Notes: generated by a model from the sequence alone, not told the origin. Counted from the stretch's first letter, positions 23,850-32,291 are shown. The stretch: 34,551 nt of DNA from Actinomycetes bacterium (GCA_021828685.1 JAJZDJ010000009.1:3069-37619); one strand, 5' to 3'. Translations and numbers: made by a program.

Positions 23850-24632
23850 GTGGCCGACACCACCTCGATGCCGGCGCTGTTCATCGGCCACGGCAGCCCG
23901 ATGAACACTTTGGAGCTGAACCCCTACACAATCGCTTGGCGCGAGCTTGGGGCGAAGCTGCCGCGACCGCGGGCGATCCTTGCGATCTCTGCGCACTGGT
24001 ACATCGGCGCTACGGCAGTCACGTCCATGGCCAAGCCGAGGGTCATACACGACTTCTACGGTTTCCCGCCTGAGCTGTTCGCGTTCGACTACCCCGCTCC
24101 CGGATCGCCAGAACTCGCAGAACAGGTCGCAGACGTCGCGAAGCCGGTCTGGGTTGGCTCGGACTCCGACAGCTGGGGCCTGGACCACGGAACGTGGTCG
24201 GTGCTCGCCCACCTTTACCCAGAGGCGGATATTCCGGTCATTCAGCTCTCGATAGACGCGTCCAAAGACTTGAGCTACCACTTCGACCTCGGGCGTCGCC
24301 TTGCGCCCCTGAGCGACGACGGGGTTTTGATCGTCGCATCGGGGAACGTCGTGCACAACCTTGCGAGGATGAACTGGGCGCAACCCGGTAGCGGGTTCGA
24401 TTGGGCGCAGCGCTTCGACGAGGCCGCCCGTGTCGCGATGACCAGTGACCCGGCGTCGGCGCTCGGGTTGGGTCGACACCCGGACTTTCAAGTTGCGGCG
24501 CCTACCCCCGATCATTTCCTGCCGCTCGTGTACCTCGCCGGGATAGCCGACGCAGCGGGGCAGCCGGCCGAGTCGTTCACCGAAGGCTACGCCATGGGTT
24601 CGCTGTCCATGACCTCCTACCGGGTCGGCTAG
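23850..24632 (+). CDS. Class III extradiol dioxygenase, 4,5-DOPA dioxygenase-like (YgiD/LigB family)
   Basis: A 260-residue protein of the LigB superfamily. N-terminal FIGHGSPMNTLELNPYT supplies H14, ILAISAHWY supplies H49, LDHGTWSVLAHLYP, ASGNVVHNL supplies H169, and PDHFLPLVY supplies H222. H14, H49 and H222 fit the metal-ligand positions of the YgiD/DODA family. These enzymes open catechol rings; bacterial and plant members act on DOPA, but the natural substrate here is unknown. GTG at 23850 is 6 nt after the DoxX stop. It converges with pntB with a 25-nt gap. Confidence 0.9.
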   Translation: MADTTSMPALFIGHGSPMNTLELNPYTIAWRELGAKLPRPRAILAISAHWYIGATAVTSMAKPRVIHDFYGFPPELFAFDYPAPGSPELAEQVADVAKPVWVGSDSDSWGLDHGTWSVLAHLYPEADIPVIQLSIDASKDLSYHFDLGRRLAPLSDDGVLIVASGNVVHNLARMNWAQPGSGFDWAQRFDEAARVAMTSDPASALGLGRHPDFQVAAPTPDHFLPLVYLAGIADAAGQPAESFTEGYAMGSLSMTSYRVG

Positions 24633-24657
24633 ACGTCAGCGGAGTAGGTCCGAGGCC

Positions 24658-26076
24658 CTACAAGTCGGCTATAGCAGCGACCAGCTTCTGCAGGGTCTCC
24701 TTGGCGTCGCCGAAGAGCATGACCGTCTTGTCGTTGAAAAGCAGTTCGTTGTCGATTCCGGCGAAGCCGGGACGCATCGAGCGTTTGAGGAACACGATGT
24801 GTGCTGCCCGATCGGTGTGGATGATCGGCATTCCGTATATGGGGCTTCCAGGGCTGTCGACAGCGGCAGGGTTGACAGTGTCGTTAGCGCCGACCACGAG
24901 GGCCACGTCGGTGGTGGCCATCTCCGCGTTCGCCTCGTCCATCTCCTCCAGGTCGTCGTAGGAGACGTCGGCTTCGGCTAGGAGTACGTTCATGTGGCCG
25001 GGCATCCGCCCTGCAACGGGGTGGATCGCATAGGCAACCTTCACTCCGCGTGACGCCAAACTGTCGGCCAGCTCTTTGACCACGTGCTGCGCCTGAGCGA
25101 CAGCCAGGCCGTAGCCCGGGACGATCACGACTTTCGAGGAGTAAGCCAGAAGAACCCCGACGTCGACAGGTGTCGAGCTTCGCACGGAGCGCCCGCCGGC
25201 ACCCTCCAAGCTGGTGTTCGCTGTAACTACAGCACCGAACGCCGAGAAGAGGATGTTGGTAAGGGACCGCCCCATCGCTTGGCTCATCAGCCGGGTCAAT
25301 ATGATTCCCGAGGCCCCGACCAATGTCCCTGCGACGATGAGCAGGTTGTTGCGAAGGGTGAACCCCGAAGCGGCCACGGCGAGACCCGTGAACGAGTTGA
25401 GCAGGGAGATCAGAACTGGCACGTCCGCTCCGCCGATCGGCAACACGAGAGCGACTCCCAAGCCGAACGCCAAGGCGAGGATCGCGTAGACGTAACCGAC
25501 GGTGCCGGTGACAATCGCCGCAAGTGTCAAGGCGAGAAGCGCGATTCCAGCGGCGGCGTTTATCGCCTGCTGGGCAGGATAGGTGATCGGCCGCGTCGCC
25601 ATGATCTCCTGGAGTTTCGCGAAGGCTATGGTGCTGCCCGAAAAGGACACCGACCCGATAATCACGCCAAGCAGCACTTCGGCGATCTGATAGGTCGCCG
25701 GATGCGTACCCGTCGAATGCCAGTGCAGCCATTCGACTACGGAAACCAAGGCTGCCGCCCCGCCGCCGACACCGTTGAACGCGGCGACCATCTGTGGCAT
25801 CGCCGTCATCTTGACCAGACGCGCCGCAGGAACAGCCAGCGCTGCGCCGATCGCCATGGCGATCAATGCAAGCGTGACGTTCGTGGCTGAGTGGTACACG
25901 GTCGAGTCGCTGAAAGTCATCGCCACCGCAACGGCGGCGGATGCAGCTCCGACTAGGTTGCCTCGGCGTGCCCCCCGGGGAGAGCTGAGGCCTTTGAGTG
26001 CAACTACGAACCCGACTATCGCAACGAGGTACACGAGGTCCCGCCAGGTTGTCAGAGGGAACGACACTGCAATCAC
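24658..26076 (-). CDS. pntB: Proton-translocating NAD(P) transhydrogenase subunit beta
   Basis: A 472-residue subunit with about eight or nine membrane helices (residues 1-270) and a C-terminal NADP(H)-binding domain III: GYGLAVAQAQ nucleotide loop, GRMPGHMNVLLAEA, VGANDTVNPAA and the terminal KRSMRPGFAGIDNELLF. Transhydrogenase drives hydride transfer from NADH to NADP using the proton gradient. GTG at 26076 overlaps the stop of pntAB (GTGA). With the two preceding genes it makes the three-polypeptide form known from Rhodospirillum and many actinobacteria. All key motifs look intact. Confidence 0.95.
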   Translation of the reverse strand: MIAVSFPLTTWRDLVYLVAIVGFVVALKGLSSPRGARRGNLVGAASAAVAVAMTFSDSTVYHSATNVTLALIAMAIGAALAVPAARLVKMTAMPQMVAAFNGVGGGAAALVSVVEWLHWHSTGTHPATYQIAEVLLGVIIGSVSFSGSTIAFAKLQEIMATRPITYPAQQAINAAAGIALLALTLAAIVTGTVGYVYAILALAFGLGVALVLPIGGADVPVLISLLNSFTGLAVAASGFTLRNNLLIVAGTLVGASGIILTRLMSQAMGRSLTNILFSAFGAVVTANTSLEGAGGRSVRSSTPVDVGVLLAYSSKVVIVPGYGLAVAQAQHVVKELADSLASRGVKVAYAIHPVAGRMPGHMNVLLAEADVSYDDLEEMDEANAEMATTDVALVVGANDTVNPAAVDSPGSPIYGMPIIHTDRAAHIVFLKRSMRPGFAGIDNELLFNDKTVMLFGDAKETLQKLVAAIADL

Positions 26077-26456
26077 TTCGTGTCATCCCTCATGGCGCCA
26101 TTCGAGGCGCCAGTCGCCTTGGCGTCTGCGTTTGAAGTGCCCCGCTCCGTCGACGGCGGAGCAACACGACGGCTTGGAGTCTTCGACTGGAACATCTCGA
26201 GCATGCGGTCTGTGACTACGAAGCCTCCCACGACGTTTGCCGTAGCGAGCAGTACCGCGACGAAGCCGAGTCCAATCTCCAATGGGCCGCGCGACTCGCC
26301 CATCACCAGCAATGCCCCTACGAGCACGATGCCGTGAATAGCATTCGACCCGGACATGAGCGGCGTGTGCAAGACGCTCGGCACTTTGGAAACTACCTCG
26401 ATGCCGACGAAGGCCGCAAGGGCGAAGATCGTCAGGTACTCGACGATGCCAGTCAC
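26073..26456 (-). CDS. pntAB: NAD(P) transhydrogenase subunit alpha, membrane part
   Basis: A 127-residue protein with three or four membrane helices and the conserved core VSKVPSVLHTPLMSGSNAIHG, which belongs to domain II of the transhydrogenase alpha subunit. The C-terminus is a polar tail (about residues 90-127), longer than in most homologues and rich in Ala/Ser/Thr. GTG at 26456 shares one base with the pntAA stop, and its own stop overlaps the pntB start, so the three subunits are translationally coupled. Confidence 0.94.
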   Translation of the reverse strand: MTGIVEYLTIFALAAFVGIEVVSKVPSVLHTPLMSGSNAIHGIVLVGALLVMGESRGPLEIGLGFVAVLLATANVVGGFVVTDRMLEMFQSKTPSRRVAPPSTERGTSNADAKATGASNGAMRDDTK

Positions 26457-27637
26457 TATTCGCTCCCTTCAGTTGTCAAGGAGACAGGCTCCAGACCCAA
26501 GATCTCGGCGGCCCGGAGGTTCACCGGCCGGCCCTGCGCAAGAAGGCACGTCCCGGCGACAATCTCGTCGGTGAAGTCGAGCTCGCCCAGCCCGCTTTGG
26601 CCGTCTCTCGGCCTCGCTGCCGATTGGATTACCTTCACTAGGTTGACGACGTTGCGGGAGTAGAGGACGCTCGCGTGGGTCGGCATCGTGGACGCCGGGT
26701 TAGTCATGCCGACGACAGTCGCCCCCCCAACGACAATCTCCTCCCCCGGCTTTGTCGCTTCGCAGTTTCCGCCGGAGTCGGCGGCCATGTCCACGACAAT
26801 CGACCCTGACGCCATCGCCTCGACCATCGGGGTGGTTAGAAGGATCGGCGCCCGCCGGCCGGGCACCGCGGCGGTGGTGATCACGATGTCGGAGCGCGCG
26901 ACCTCACCAGCGAGGGCCGCCTGACTGGCCGCAAGCTGCTCAGGGGTCAGCTCCCTAGCGTAGCCACCGGCCCCTTCCGCCGTTATACCGAGATCGACGA
27001 ACTTTGCCCCAAGACTCTCGGTCTCTTCTCTCGCTGCGGCCCGGACGTCGTAGGCGCGAACCACGGCTCCGAGACGCCTCGCAGTCGCTATCGCTTGCAG
27101 CCCGGCGACGCCGGCACCCATCACCAGGACTTTCGCGGGAGGTACCGTGCCGGCTGCGGTCATGAGCATTGGAAAAAAGCGGCCGAAGTGGTTCGCGGCG
27201 CACAGGACCGCCCGGTACCCGCCGACGGTAGCCTGTGACGATAAAGCGTCCATGGGCTGAGCGCGGCTTATGCGGGGAAGTAGGTCGAAGCTGAACACTG
27301 TCGCTTGACGTTCAGACAACACCCGAAGCACCTGCCCGGGGTCGTTCGGGTCGAAGAAGCCGACCGTGGCGGTACCGGGAGCAAGTGCGGCCGCCAGTAG
27401 CGGCGACGGCGCCTGGACCGTAGCCAGCAACGACACGTCTGCGAGGCATGGGCGAAGGTCCGCGATGACCTCCGCGCCGGCAGCCGAATAGTCGGAGTCC
27501 GAGAACGACGCCCGCAGCCCTGCCCCCGATTCGATCACGACGGCCCATCCTTGGCCGGTCAGCGACTTCACTCCGTCGGGGACGAGGGCGACGCGGCGCT
27601 CCCCGGGATGGGTTTCGACGGCTACTGCGACCTTCAC
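26456..27637 (-). CDS. pntAA: NAD(P) transhydrogenase subunit alpha part 1 (NAD-binding)
   Basis: A 393-residue soluble domain I, related to alanine dehydrogenase. It begins MKVAVAVETHPGERRVALVPDGVKSL, has the RQAQ-like loop region SRAQPMDALSSQATVGGYRAV, and the NAD-binding VMGAGVAGLQAIATARRLGAVVRAYDVR. It binds NADH at the cytoplasmic side and passes hydride to domain III of PntB. GTG at 27637 has AGGA upstream. The ethylmalonyl-CoA mutase gene ends 94 nt upstream on the same strand, so pnt could be read from the ecm promoter or from its own in that gap. Confidence 0.94.
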   Translation of the reverse strand: MKVAVAVETHPGERRVALVPDGVKSLTGQGWAVVIESGAGLRASFSDSDYSAAGAEVIADLRPCLADVSLLATVQAPSPLLAAALAPGTATVGFFDPNDPGQVLRVLSERQATVFSFDLLPRISRAQPMDALSSQATVGGYRAVLCAANHFGRFFPMLMTAAGTVPPAKVLVMGAGVAGLQAIATARRLGAVVRAYDVRAAAREETESLGAKFVDLGITAEGAGGYARELTPEQLAASQAALAGEVARSDIVITTAAVPGRRAPILLTTPMVEAMASGSIVVDMAADSGGNCEATKPGEEIVVGGATVVGMTNPASTMPTHASVLYSRNVVNLVKVIQSAARPRDGQSGLGELDFTDEIVAGTCLLAQGRPVNLRAAEILGLEPVSLTTEGSE

Positions 27638-27731
27638 GACCTTGTTCCTACCAGATCGACGCAGCGAGTCGCCCGTATTAGGGACACGGCGCCAGATCTG
27701 CTCGACGTCGAACTAACCGCGGCCTTGCTGG

Positions 27732-29684
27732 TCAAGTCGAAGACCGGGATGCCACCAGCTCCGCTAGCTCGGCAATGATCCGGGCGATCTGAAAGTCCTT
27801 GGGCGTGTAGACGGCGGCGACTCCGAGATCGAGTAGGCGCTGCCCGTCGACGGGCGGGATGATCCCACCGACAACTACCGGGGCGTCGACGTCGACGGCC
27901 GATAGGTGCTCCATAACCGAAGCGACCAGCTGAAGGTGGCCCCCGGAGAGGATCGACAGCCCCACCAAGTCGACGTCCTCGTCTCGCGCCGTGGCGGCTA
28001 TCTGCGGCGGCGATTGACGGATACCTTGGTAGATCACCTCGAACCCGGCGTCGCGTGCGGCTACGGCAATCTGCTCGGCGCCGTTGGAGTGGCCGTCGAG
28101 GCCGGGCTTCGCCACGAGCAGGCGGGGACGGCCTCCGCTGCGCTCGCTCAGAACCCGCACCCGCTCACGGACTTCCGCAAGCGCGAAACTGCGAACTCCT
28201 GATCCTCCCGAGACGCCGGTCGGAGCGCGGTACTCGCCCCATAAGTCACGCAGGGCGCCGGCCCACTCCCCTGTGGTGCCCCCCGCAAGTGCCAGGGCGA
28301 TCGTCGGACCCATGAGGTTGACGTCGTCGGTTTCGGCGCTGGCGCGCAAGTCGTCGAGGCAGCGGCGGACAGCTACCTGATCGCGCGCTGAACGCCACCT
28401 TTCGATGTCGGCCACCAGTTCGGCTTCGACGGCTGGATCGACCCTGAGTATGGCGCTTTCACCGCCGAGGGGTGACGGTTCGGTTGTTTCGAAGCGGTTT
28501 ACCCCTACCACGGTCATCTCGCCCGACTCGATTCTCTGGGTGCGCTCCGACTGGCTGCGCACAAGCCGAGCTTTGAGTTCGTCGATCGAGGCGAAAGCGC
28601 CGCCCATGGCCTCTATCTCTTCGAGCTCCACCGTTGCCGCGTCGACGATTTCACCAGTGCGGGCTTCGATGACGTGAGATCCCGCGAAGATGTCGTCGTA
28701 GTCGAGTAGGTCGCTTTCGTAGGCGAGCACCTGTTGGATGCGCAAGGACCACTGCTGGTCCCATGGGCGGGGAAGGCCGAGCGCTTCGTTCCACGCCGGT
28801 AGCTGGATTGCCCTGGCGCGGGCGTCTTTGGACAAGGTCACGCCCAAGGTTTCGAGGACGATACGTGTCACGTTGTTCTCGGGTTGTTGCTCTGTGAGCC
28901 CCAGAGAGTTGACCTGAACTCCATAGCGAAAGCGCCGCAGCCTCGGGTCGGTGACACCGTAGCGCTCAGCGCAAATGCGGTCCCACATCTCGGCAAACGC
29001 CCGCATCTTGCAAACTTCCTCCACGAAGCGGATGCCGGAATTGCAGAAGAACGAGATCCTGCCCACGACCTCGGGCATTTCGTCGGCTGTGACCTTACCG
29101 GACTCGGCGACGGCGTCGAGGATCCCAACGGCGGTCGCCAGCGCGAAAGCTACCTCCTGCTTGGGCGTCGCGCCGGCCTCTTGGAGGTGGTAGCTGCAGA
29201 CGTTGATCGGGTTCCACTTCGGTGTATTGCGCAATGTCCAAGCGATGACGTCGACAGTGAGGCGCCTGGAGGCTGGGGGAGCAAAGATGTACGTACCCCT
29301 CGCCAGGTATTCCTTGACGATGTCGTTCTGCGTGGTACCGCTAAGCTGGGTCAGGTCGAGCCCGCGTTGCTTGGCCAGAGCGACGTAGAGGCCGAGAATC
29401 CACGCAGCGGTCGCGTTGATTGTCATCGACGTGTTCATCCGCTCTAGCGGTATGGCGTCCATGAGCTCGCTCATGTGGCCGAGGTGCGCGACTGGCACCC
29501 CGACTTTGCCTACCTCCCCGGCCGCTTCGGGGGCGTCAGGGTCGTAGCCGGTCTGGGTAGGCAGATCGAAGGCAACGGACAAGCCGGTCTGGCCTTTTGC
29601 GAGGTTGCTCCTGTAGAGGGCATTCGAAGCACGGGCCGTCGAGTGCCCGGAGTACGTCCGCATCAGCCATGCTGGATCGGTCAC
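27732..29684 (-). CDS. ecm: Ethylmalonyl-CoA mutase (B12-dependent, MeaA-type)
   Basis: A 650-residue single-chain acyl-CoA mutase with an N-terminal TIM-barrel (substrate) domain and a C-terminal cobalamin-binding domain. The opening WLMRTYSGHSTARASNALY and AFDLPTQTGYDPD, then GEVGKVGVPVAHLG and NPINVCSYHLQEAGATP, match the MeaA/ethylmalonyl-CoA mutase branch rather than methylmalonyl-CoA mutase. The B12 base-off motif is LDGHSNG (near residue 530), followed by LSILSGGH and GGIIPP. It converts (2R)-ethylmalonyl-CoA to (2S)-methylsuccinyl-CoA. GTG at 29684 has GGGAGG 8 nt upstream. The next enzyme of the pathway is encoded divergently, 174 nt away, which strengthens the assignment. Confidence 0.93.
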   Translation of the reverse strand: MTDPAWLMRTYSGHSTARASNALYRSNLAKGQTGLSVAFDLPTQTGYDPDAPEAAGEVGKVGVPVAHLGHMSELMDAIPLERMNTSMTINATAAWILGLYVALAKQRGLDLTQLSGTTQNDIVKEYLARGTYIFAPPASRRLTVDVIAWTLRNTPKWNPINVCSYHLQEAGATPKQEVAFALATAVGILDAVAESGKVTADEMPEVVGRISFFCNSGIRFVEEVCKMRAFAEMWDRICAERYGVTDPRLRRFRYGVQVNSLGLTEQQPENNVTRIVLETLGVTLSKDARARAIQLPAWNEALGLPRPWDQQWSLRIQQVLAYESDLLDYDDIFAGSHVIEARTGEIVDAATVELEEIEAMGGAFASIDELKARLVRSQSERTQRIESGEMTVVGVNRFETTEPSPLGGESAILRVDPAVEAELVADIERWRSARDQVAVRRCLDDLRASAETDDVNLMGPTIALALAGGTTGEWAGALRDLWGEYRAPTGVSGGSGVRSFALAEVRERVRVLSERSGGRPRLLVAKPGLDGHSNGAEQIAVAARDAGFEVIYQGIRQSPPQIAATARDEDVDLVGLSILSGGHLQLVASVMEHLSAVDVDAPVVVGGIIPPVDGQRLLDLGVAAVYTPKDFQIARIIAELAELVASRSST

Positions 29685-29858
29685 CGCCTAGACCTCCCGA
29701 CAGTCGCAACCCGATCGCAAGTCAATCTCGACGAGCGGATCAGCGCATGCCATGAGCGGTCGTTCTAGCAGGTAAGCGAACTTGCGGCACGGGACTACGA
29801 GAATTTCGACGATGGCGGCTAGCGTATCGGCCGCTTGTCCTAGACAGAGGAGCGGTGC
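29685..29858. promoter_or_regulatory. Divergent promoter region between ecm and mcd
   Basis: The two GTG starts face away from each other across 174 nt, each with a strong ribosome site (GGGAGG for ecm on the minus strand, AGGAG at 29848-29852 for mcd). The rest must hold both promoters and any shared control. I could not assign hexamers or a clear operator by eye. Confidence 0.5.
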
Positions 29859-31481
29859 GTGATCGCGAGTTCATCCTTGGCCGACCTGACCGCAGCGTCA
29901 CGCGCCGTCGGGATTGCCCGAGGCGCTCTCGAAACGGCGATAGGCCACTTGGCGCGTAGTGGACCCGACGCTTTGGAAGCTCATCAGGTGGTCGCATACG
30001 ACCTGGCTCACGCAGCGGCGGCAATGGAAGGCGCCCGGGTCGCGGTCGAGTACGGGTCGCATGGCGAGCTGGAGACGCAGATCGCATGCGCCTTCGTCGC
30101 CGACTCGATCGCCGACCTGGCGGGCCGGATCCCCGGACGGGAGGGGGCATGGGGCCTTGCTGGTGGCGCACTCGACGCTGCCCTAGCCGAGGTGGCGGCT
30201 TACCGGGATCCGGCGTGGCTCGCAGGGATAGCCGGCAAGTCCGGCCCGCGCCACCTCGACAATGACTTCGAGCTCGTCCAGGAGACCTTTCGCCGCTTCG
30301 CCGACGAGCGGATCGCCCCCGTCGCCGAAGCCATACACCGCGAGAACGCCGACATCCCCGAGTCGATCATCTCAGGCTTGGCGGAGCTCGGCGCGTTCGG
30401 GTTGTCCATCCCCGAGGAATACGGCGGTTTCGCTAGCGGCGGGGAAAGCGACTACCTCGGCATGGTCGTTGCCACCGAAGAGTTGTCACGGGCGTCTCTC
30501 GGAGCCGGCGGTTCCTTGATCACACGACCCGAGATCCTCGCCCGGGCGCTGGTCCGCGGTGGCACCGAGGCACAAAAGCAGAACTGGCTGCCGCGCCTCG
30601 CGAGCGGCGAAGTCATGGCAGCGGTGGCGGTCACGGAACCGGACTTCGGTTCGGACGTAGCCGGAGTGACAGTTACTGCCTCTGCCTCTCCCCTCGGCGA
30701 AGGCGGTTGGGTGATCAACGGGACCAAGACGTGGTCGACTTTCGCCGCGCGGGCGGACGTTGTGATGCTGCTTGCGCGAACCGACCCCGACCGCTCGCTC
30801 GGTCATCGTGGACTGTCGCTCTTCGTTGTGGAAAAAGATCGCGCCGACGGCCGCGGGTTCTCCTTCGCCCAGCCCGGGGGTGGCCGCCTCGAAGGCCGCC
30901 CGATCGACACGATCGGCTACCGGGGCATGCACTCCTATGAACTTTCCTTCGACGGGTGGGCGGTCCCTGCCGACTCTCTCGTCGGAGGGGACAAAGGACT
31001 CGGACGGGGCTTCTACCTGCAGATGGAGGGCTTCGAGAACGGACGCCTCCAAACGGCAGCGCGCGCCGTGGGTGTCATGCAGGCCGCGTACGAGTCGGCG
31101 ACCAAGTATGCGACCGACCGGGTCGTGTTCGGGCAACCGATCGGCCGTTACCAGCTGAGCCAAGTCAAACTTGCCCGCATGGCGGTGCACATAGCGGTGG
31201 CCCGCCAGTACATGTACCAAGTGGCACGCCTTATGGCGAAAGGCGAAGGCGCCCTCGAAGCGTCGATGGTCAAGGCGTACGTCTGCCGCTCGGCGGAGTG
31301 GGTGACCCGTGAAGCGATGCAACTTCATGGCGGCATGGGTTACGCCGAGGAGTACCCGGTGTCGCGGTATTTCGTAGACGCGCGCGTGCTGTCCATCTTC
31401 GAGGGTGCTGACGAAACTCTGGCGCTCAAGGTGATCGCGAGACGCCTTGTCGAAAGATCCCGAGCGACCGACCGTGCATGA
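29859..31481 (+). CDS. mcd: (2S)-methylsuccinyl-CoA dehydrogenase
   Basis: A 540-residue FAD-dependent acyl-CoA dehydrogenase with the N-terminal helical extension (about residues 1-125) characteristic of methylsuccinyl-CoA dehydrogenase. The core has RHLDNDFELVQETFRRFADE, ADIPESIISGLAELGAFG, AAVAVTEPDFGSDVAGV, TIGYRGMHSYEL and MHGG-like LHGGMGYAEEYPVSRYF. The catalytic base is E515 in IFEGADET. It oxidises (2S)-methylsuccinyl-CoA to mesaconyl-CoA in the ethylmalonyl-CoA pathway, the step after the divergently encoded mutase. GTG at 29859 follows AGGAG. Length and motifs are complete. Confidence 0.94.
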   Translation: MIASSSLADLTAASRAVGIARGALETAIGHLARSGPDALEAHQVVAYDLAHAAAAMEGARVAVEYGSHGELETQIACAFVADSIADLAGRIPGREGAWGLAGGALDAALAEVAAYRDPAWLAGIAGKSGPRHLDNDFELVQETFRRFADERIAPVAEAIHRENADIPESIISGLAELGAFGLSIPEEYGGFASGGESDYLGMVVATEELSRASLGAGGSLITRPEILARALVRGGTEAQKQNWLPRLASGEVMAAVAVTEPDFGSDVAGVTVTASASPLGEGGWVINGTKTWSTFAARADVVMLLARTDPDRSLGHRGLSLFVVEKDRADGRGFSFAQPGGGRLEGRPIDTIGYRGMHSYELSFDGWAVPADSLVGGDKGLGRGFYLQMEGFENGRLQTAARAVGVMQAAYESATKYATDRVVFGQPIGRYQLSQVKLARMAVHIAVARQYMYQVARLMAKGEGALEASMVKAYVCRSAEWVTREAMQLHGGMGYAEEYPVSRYFVDARVLSIFEGADETLALKVIARRLVERSRATDRA

Positions 31482-31484
31482 CGA

Positions 31485-31504
31485 CTAGCTCCCGTTGGAG
31501 CTGG
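31485..31504 (+). terminator. Hairpin immediately after mcd
   Basis: CTAGCTCC-CGTT-GGAGCTGG forms an 8-bp stem (one G-T pair) with a 4-nt loop, starting 4 nt after the mcd stop. No T-tract follows, so it may be a weak terminator or an mRNA 3'-end stabiliser. Confidence 0.35.
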
Positions 31505-31524
31505 CAGGTGTGGACGGTGACGGT

Positions 31525-31548
31525 GGCTGCGGCTGCGGCTGCGGCTGC
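31525..31548. repeat. Hexamer tandem repeat (GGCTGC)4
   Basis: Four perfect consecutive GGCTGC units, followed by the degenerate GGCGGGTTGCGG. A simple-sequence tract, probably prone to slippage. Confidence 0.9.
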
Positions 31549-31621
31549 GGCGGGTTGCGGGTCGAATTGCCGTAATTCACTTGTCGCAGCCGTAAAAACC
31601 GCCCCGCGTCGTCGATTCGGA

Positions 31622-31674
31622 GAAGACTGTGACCGTAATTGCACATTTTTCGTGCAATTACGGTCACAGTCTTC
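31622..31674. repeat. Perfect 23-bp inverted repeat with 7-nt loop
   Basis: The left arm at 31622-31644 is the exact reverse complement of the right arm at 31652-31674; the loop is ATTTTTC. The arm contains TGACCGTAATTGCAC. The T-run sits inside the loop rather than after the stem, so this is not a standard intrinsic terminator. It lies between mcd and a decayed TetR gene. Confidence 0.95.
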
Positions 31675-31775
31675 GCACGCAGGTCTCTGCAGGGTATGTG
31701 CGATGTCGCATTTCCGCTGACTCTCCTTATGAAGACCGAAGGCGAGAAGCTCTCTACATGGTGCTCGGGAAACTG

Positions 31776-32239
31776 ACCGAGCCTCGGCGGCCGCAAGGAT
31801 CGCCTCACCCTCCTCACCCTCCAGGGGGGCGGTGGCGGTCATGGCTAGGCCTTGTTGTTCCCAGTCGGGGAGGAAGCGCCGTTCGAAGAGGACCCGGTAG
31901 CGGTTGGGTGGGCTCGGCCGAAGGCGGGGTAGGCTCGGGCGGCGGCGAGGAGGCTTTCGGCGGGGTCGGTGCTTGATGCTGCTGCGGCGTTGAGCGCCTC
32001 GCGAGGGCGGCGAGCTGGTCGGCGACGACGGCGTCGACGATCTCGGCGGGGCTGGCGAAGTGGCGGTCGATCGACCGCGCGGAGATGCCGATCTCGCGGG
32101 CTACTGCTCGCAGGGTGACGTCGTTCTCGTTGCCGGTGCGTTCGAGGATGGCCGCAGCGCCGGCCATGATCTCGTGGCGTAGGCGGCCGCCTCGGTCGCG
32201 GGGGTTGAGTTGGCGGACCACGGTGGAAGTGGCGGGCAC
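31776..32239 (-). pseudogene. TetR-family regulator, broken by two frameshifts and truncated
   Basis: The first part, from GTG at 32239, encodes a TetR DNA-binding domain: GRLRHEIMAGAAAILERTG, then VTLRAVAREIGISARSIDRHFASPAEIVDAVV. After ADQLAALA the frame is lost near 31995-32004. The next frame reads ALNAAAASSTDPAESLLAAARAYPAFGRAHP, and near 31904-31910 the frame shifts again to RYRVLFERRFLPDWEQQGLAM and then EGEEGEA. Each break is repaired by adding one base (a G and a C, both in short runs), consistent with two single-base deletions or sequencing errors. Beyond about 31776 no TetR C-terminal domain is recognisable, so the gene is also truncated. It faces away from the repeat surface protein gene. 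Confidence 0.72.
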
Positions 32240-32291
32240 GCCGGAGACCCTACCTTCCGGGTGGACGGCACGTAAGCCTATGTCGCGTGAG

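Larger units (their letters stand above)
31482..31775. other. Non-coding region with repeats downstream of mcd
   Basis: About 290 nt without a credible gene. It holds an 8-bp hairpin just after the mcd stop, four perfect GGCTGC hexamers, and a perfect 23-bp inverted repeat. Short open frames through it are either low-complexity (poly-Ala from the hexamers) or symmetric readings of the palindrome, so I do not call them genes. Confidence 0.6.

Noticed and set aside
25084..25890. A 268-codon plus-strand frame within pntB
   Set aside because: Antisense to an intact transhydrogenase gene, charged low-quality sequence without motifs.
27732..29684. Methylmalonyl-CoA mutase as the product
   Set aside because: The opening motifs and the adjacent methylsuccinyl-CoA dehydrogenase fit ethylmalonyl-CoA mutase, and the single-chain length of about 650 residues matches the MeaA type.
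31622..31674. Palindrome as an intrinsic terminator of mcd
   Set aside because: The T-run is in the loop, none follows the stem, and it lies about 140 nt past the stop codon.
31478..31976. Short plus-strand frames with poly-Ala and Asp-Cys-Asp-Arg-Asn-Cys-type stretches after mcd
   Set aside because: The poly-Ala comes from the GGCTGC repeat, and the Cys-rich stretches are symmetric readings of the palindrome on both strands.
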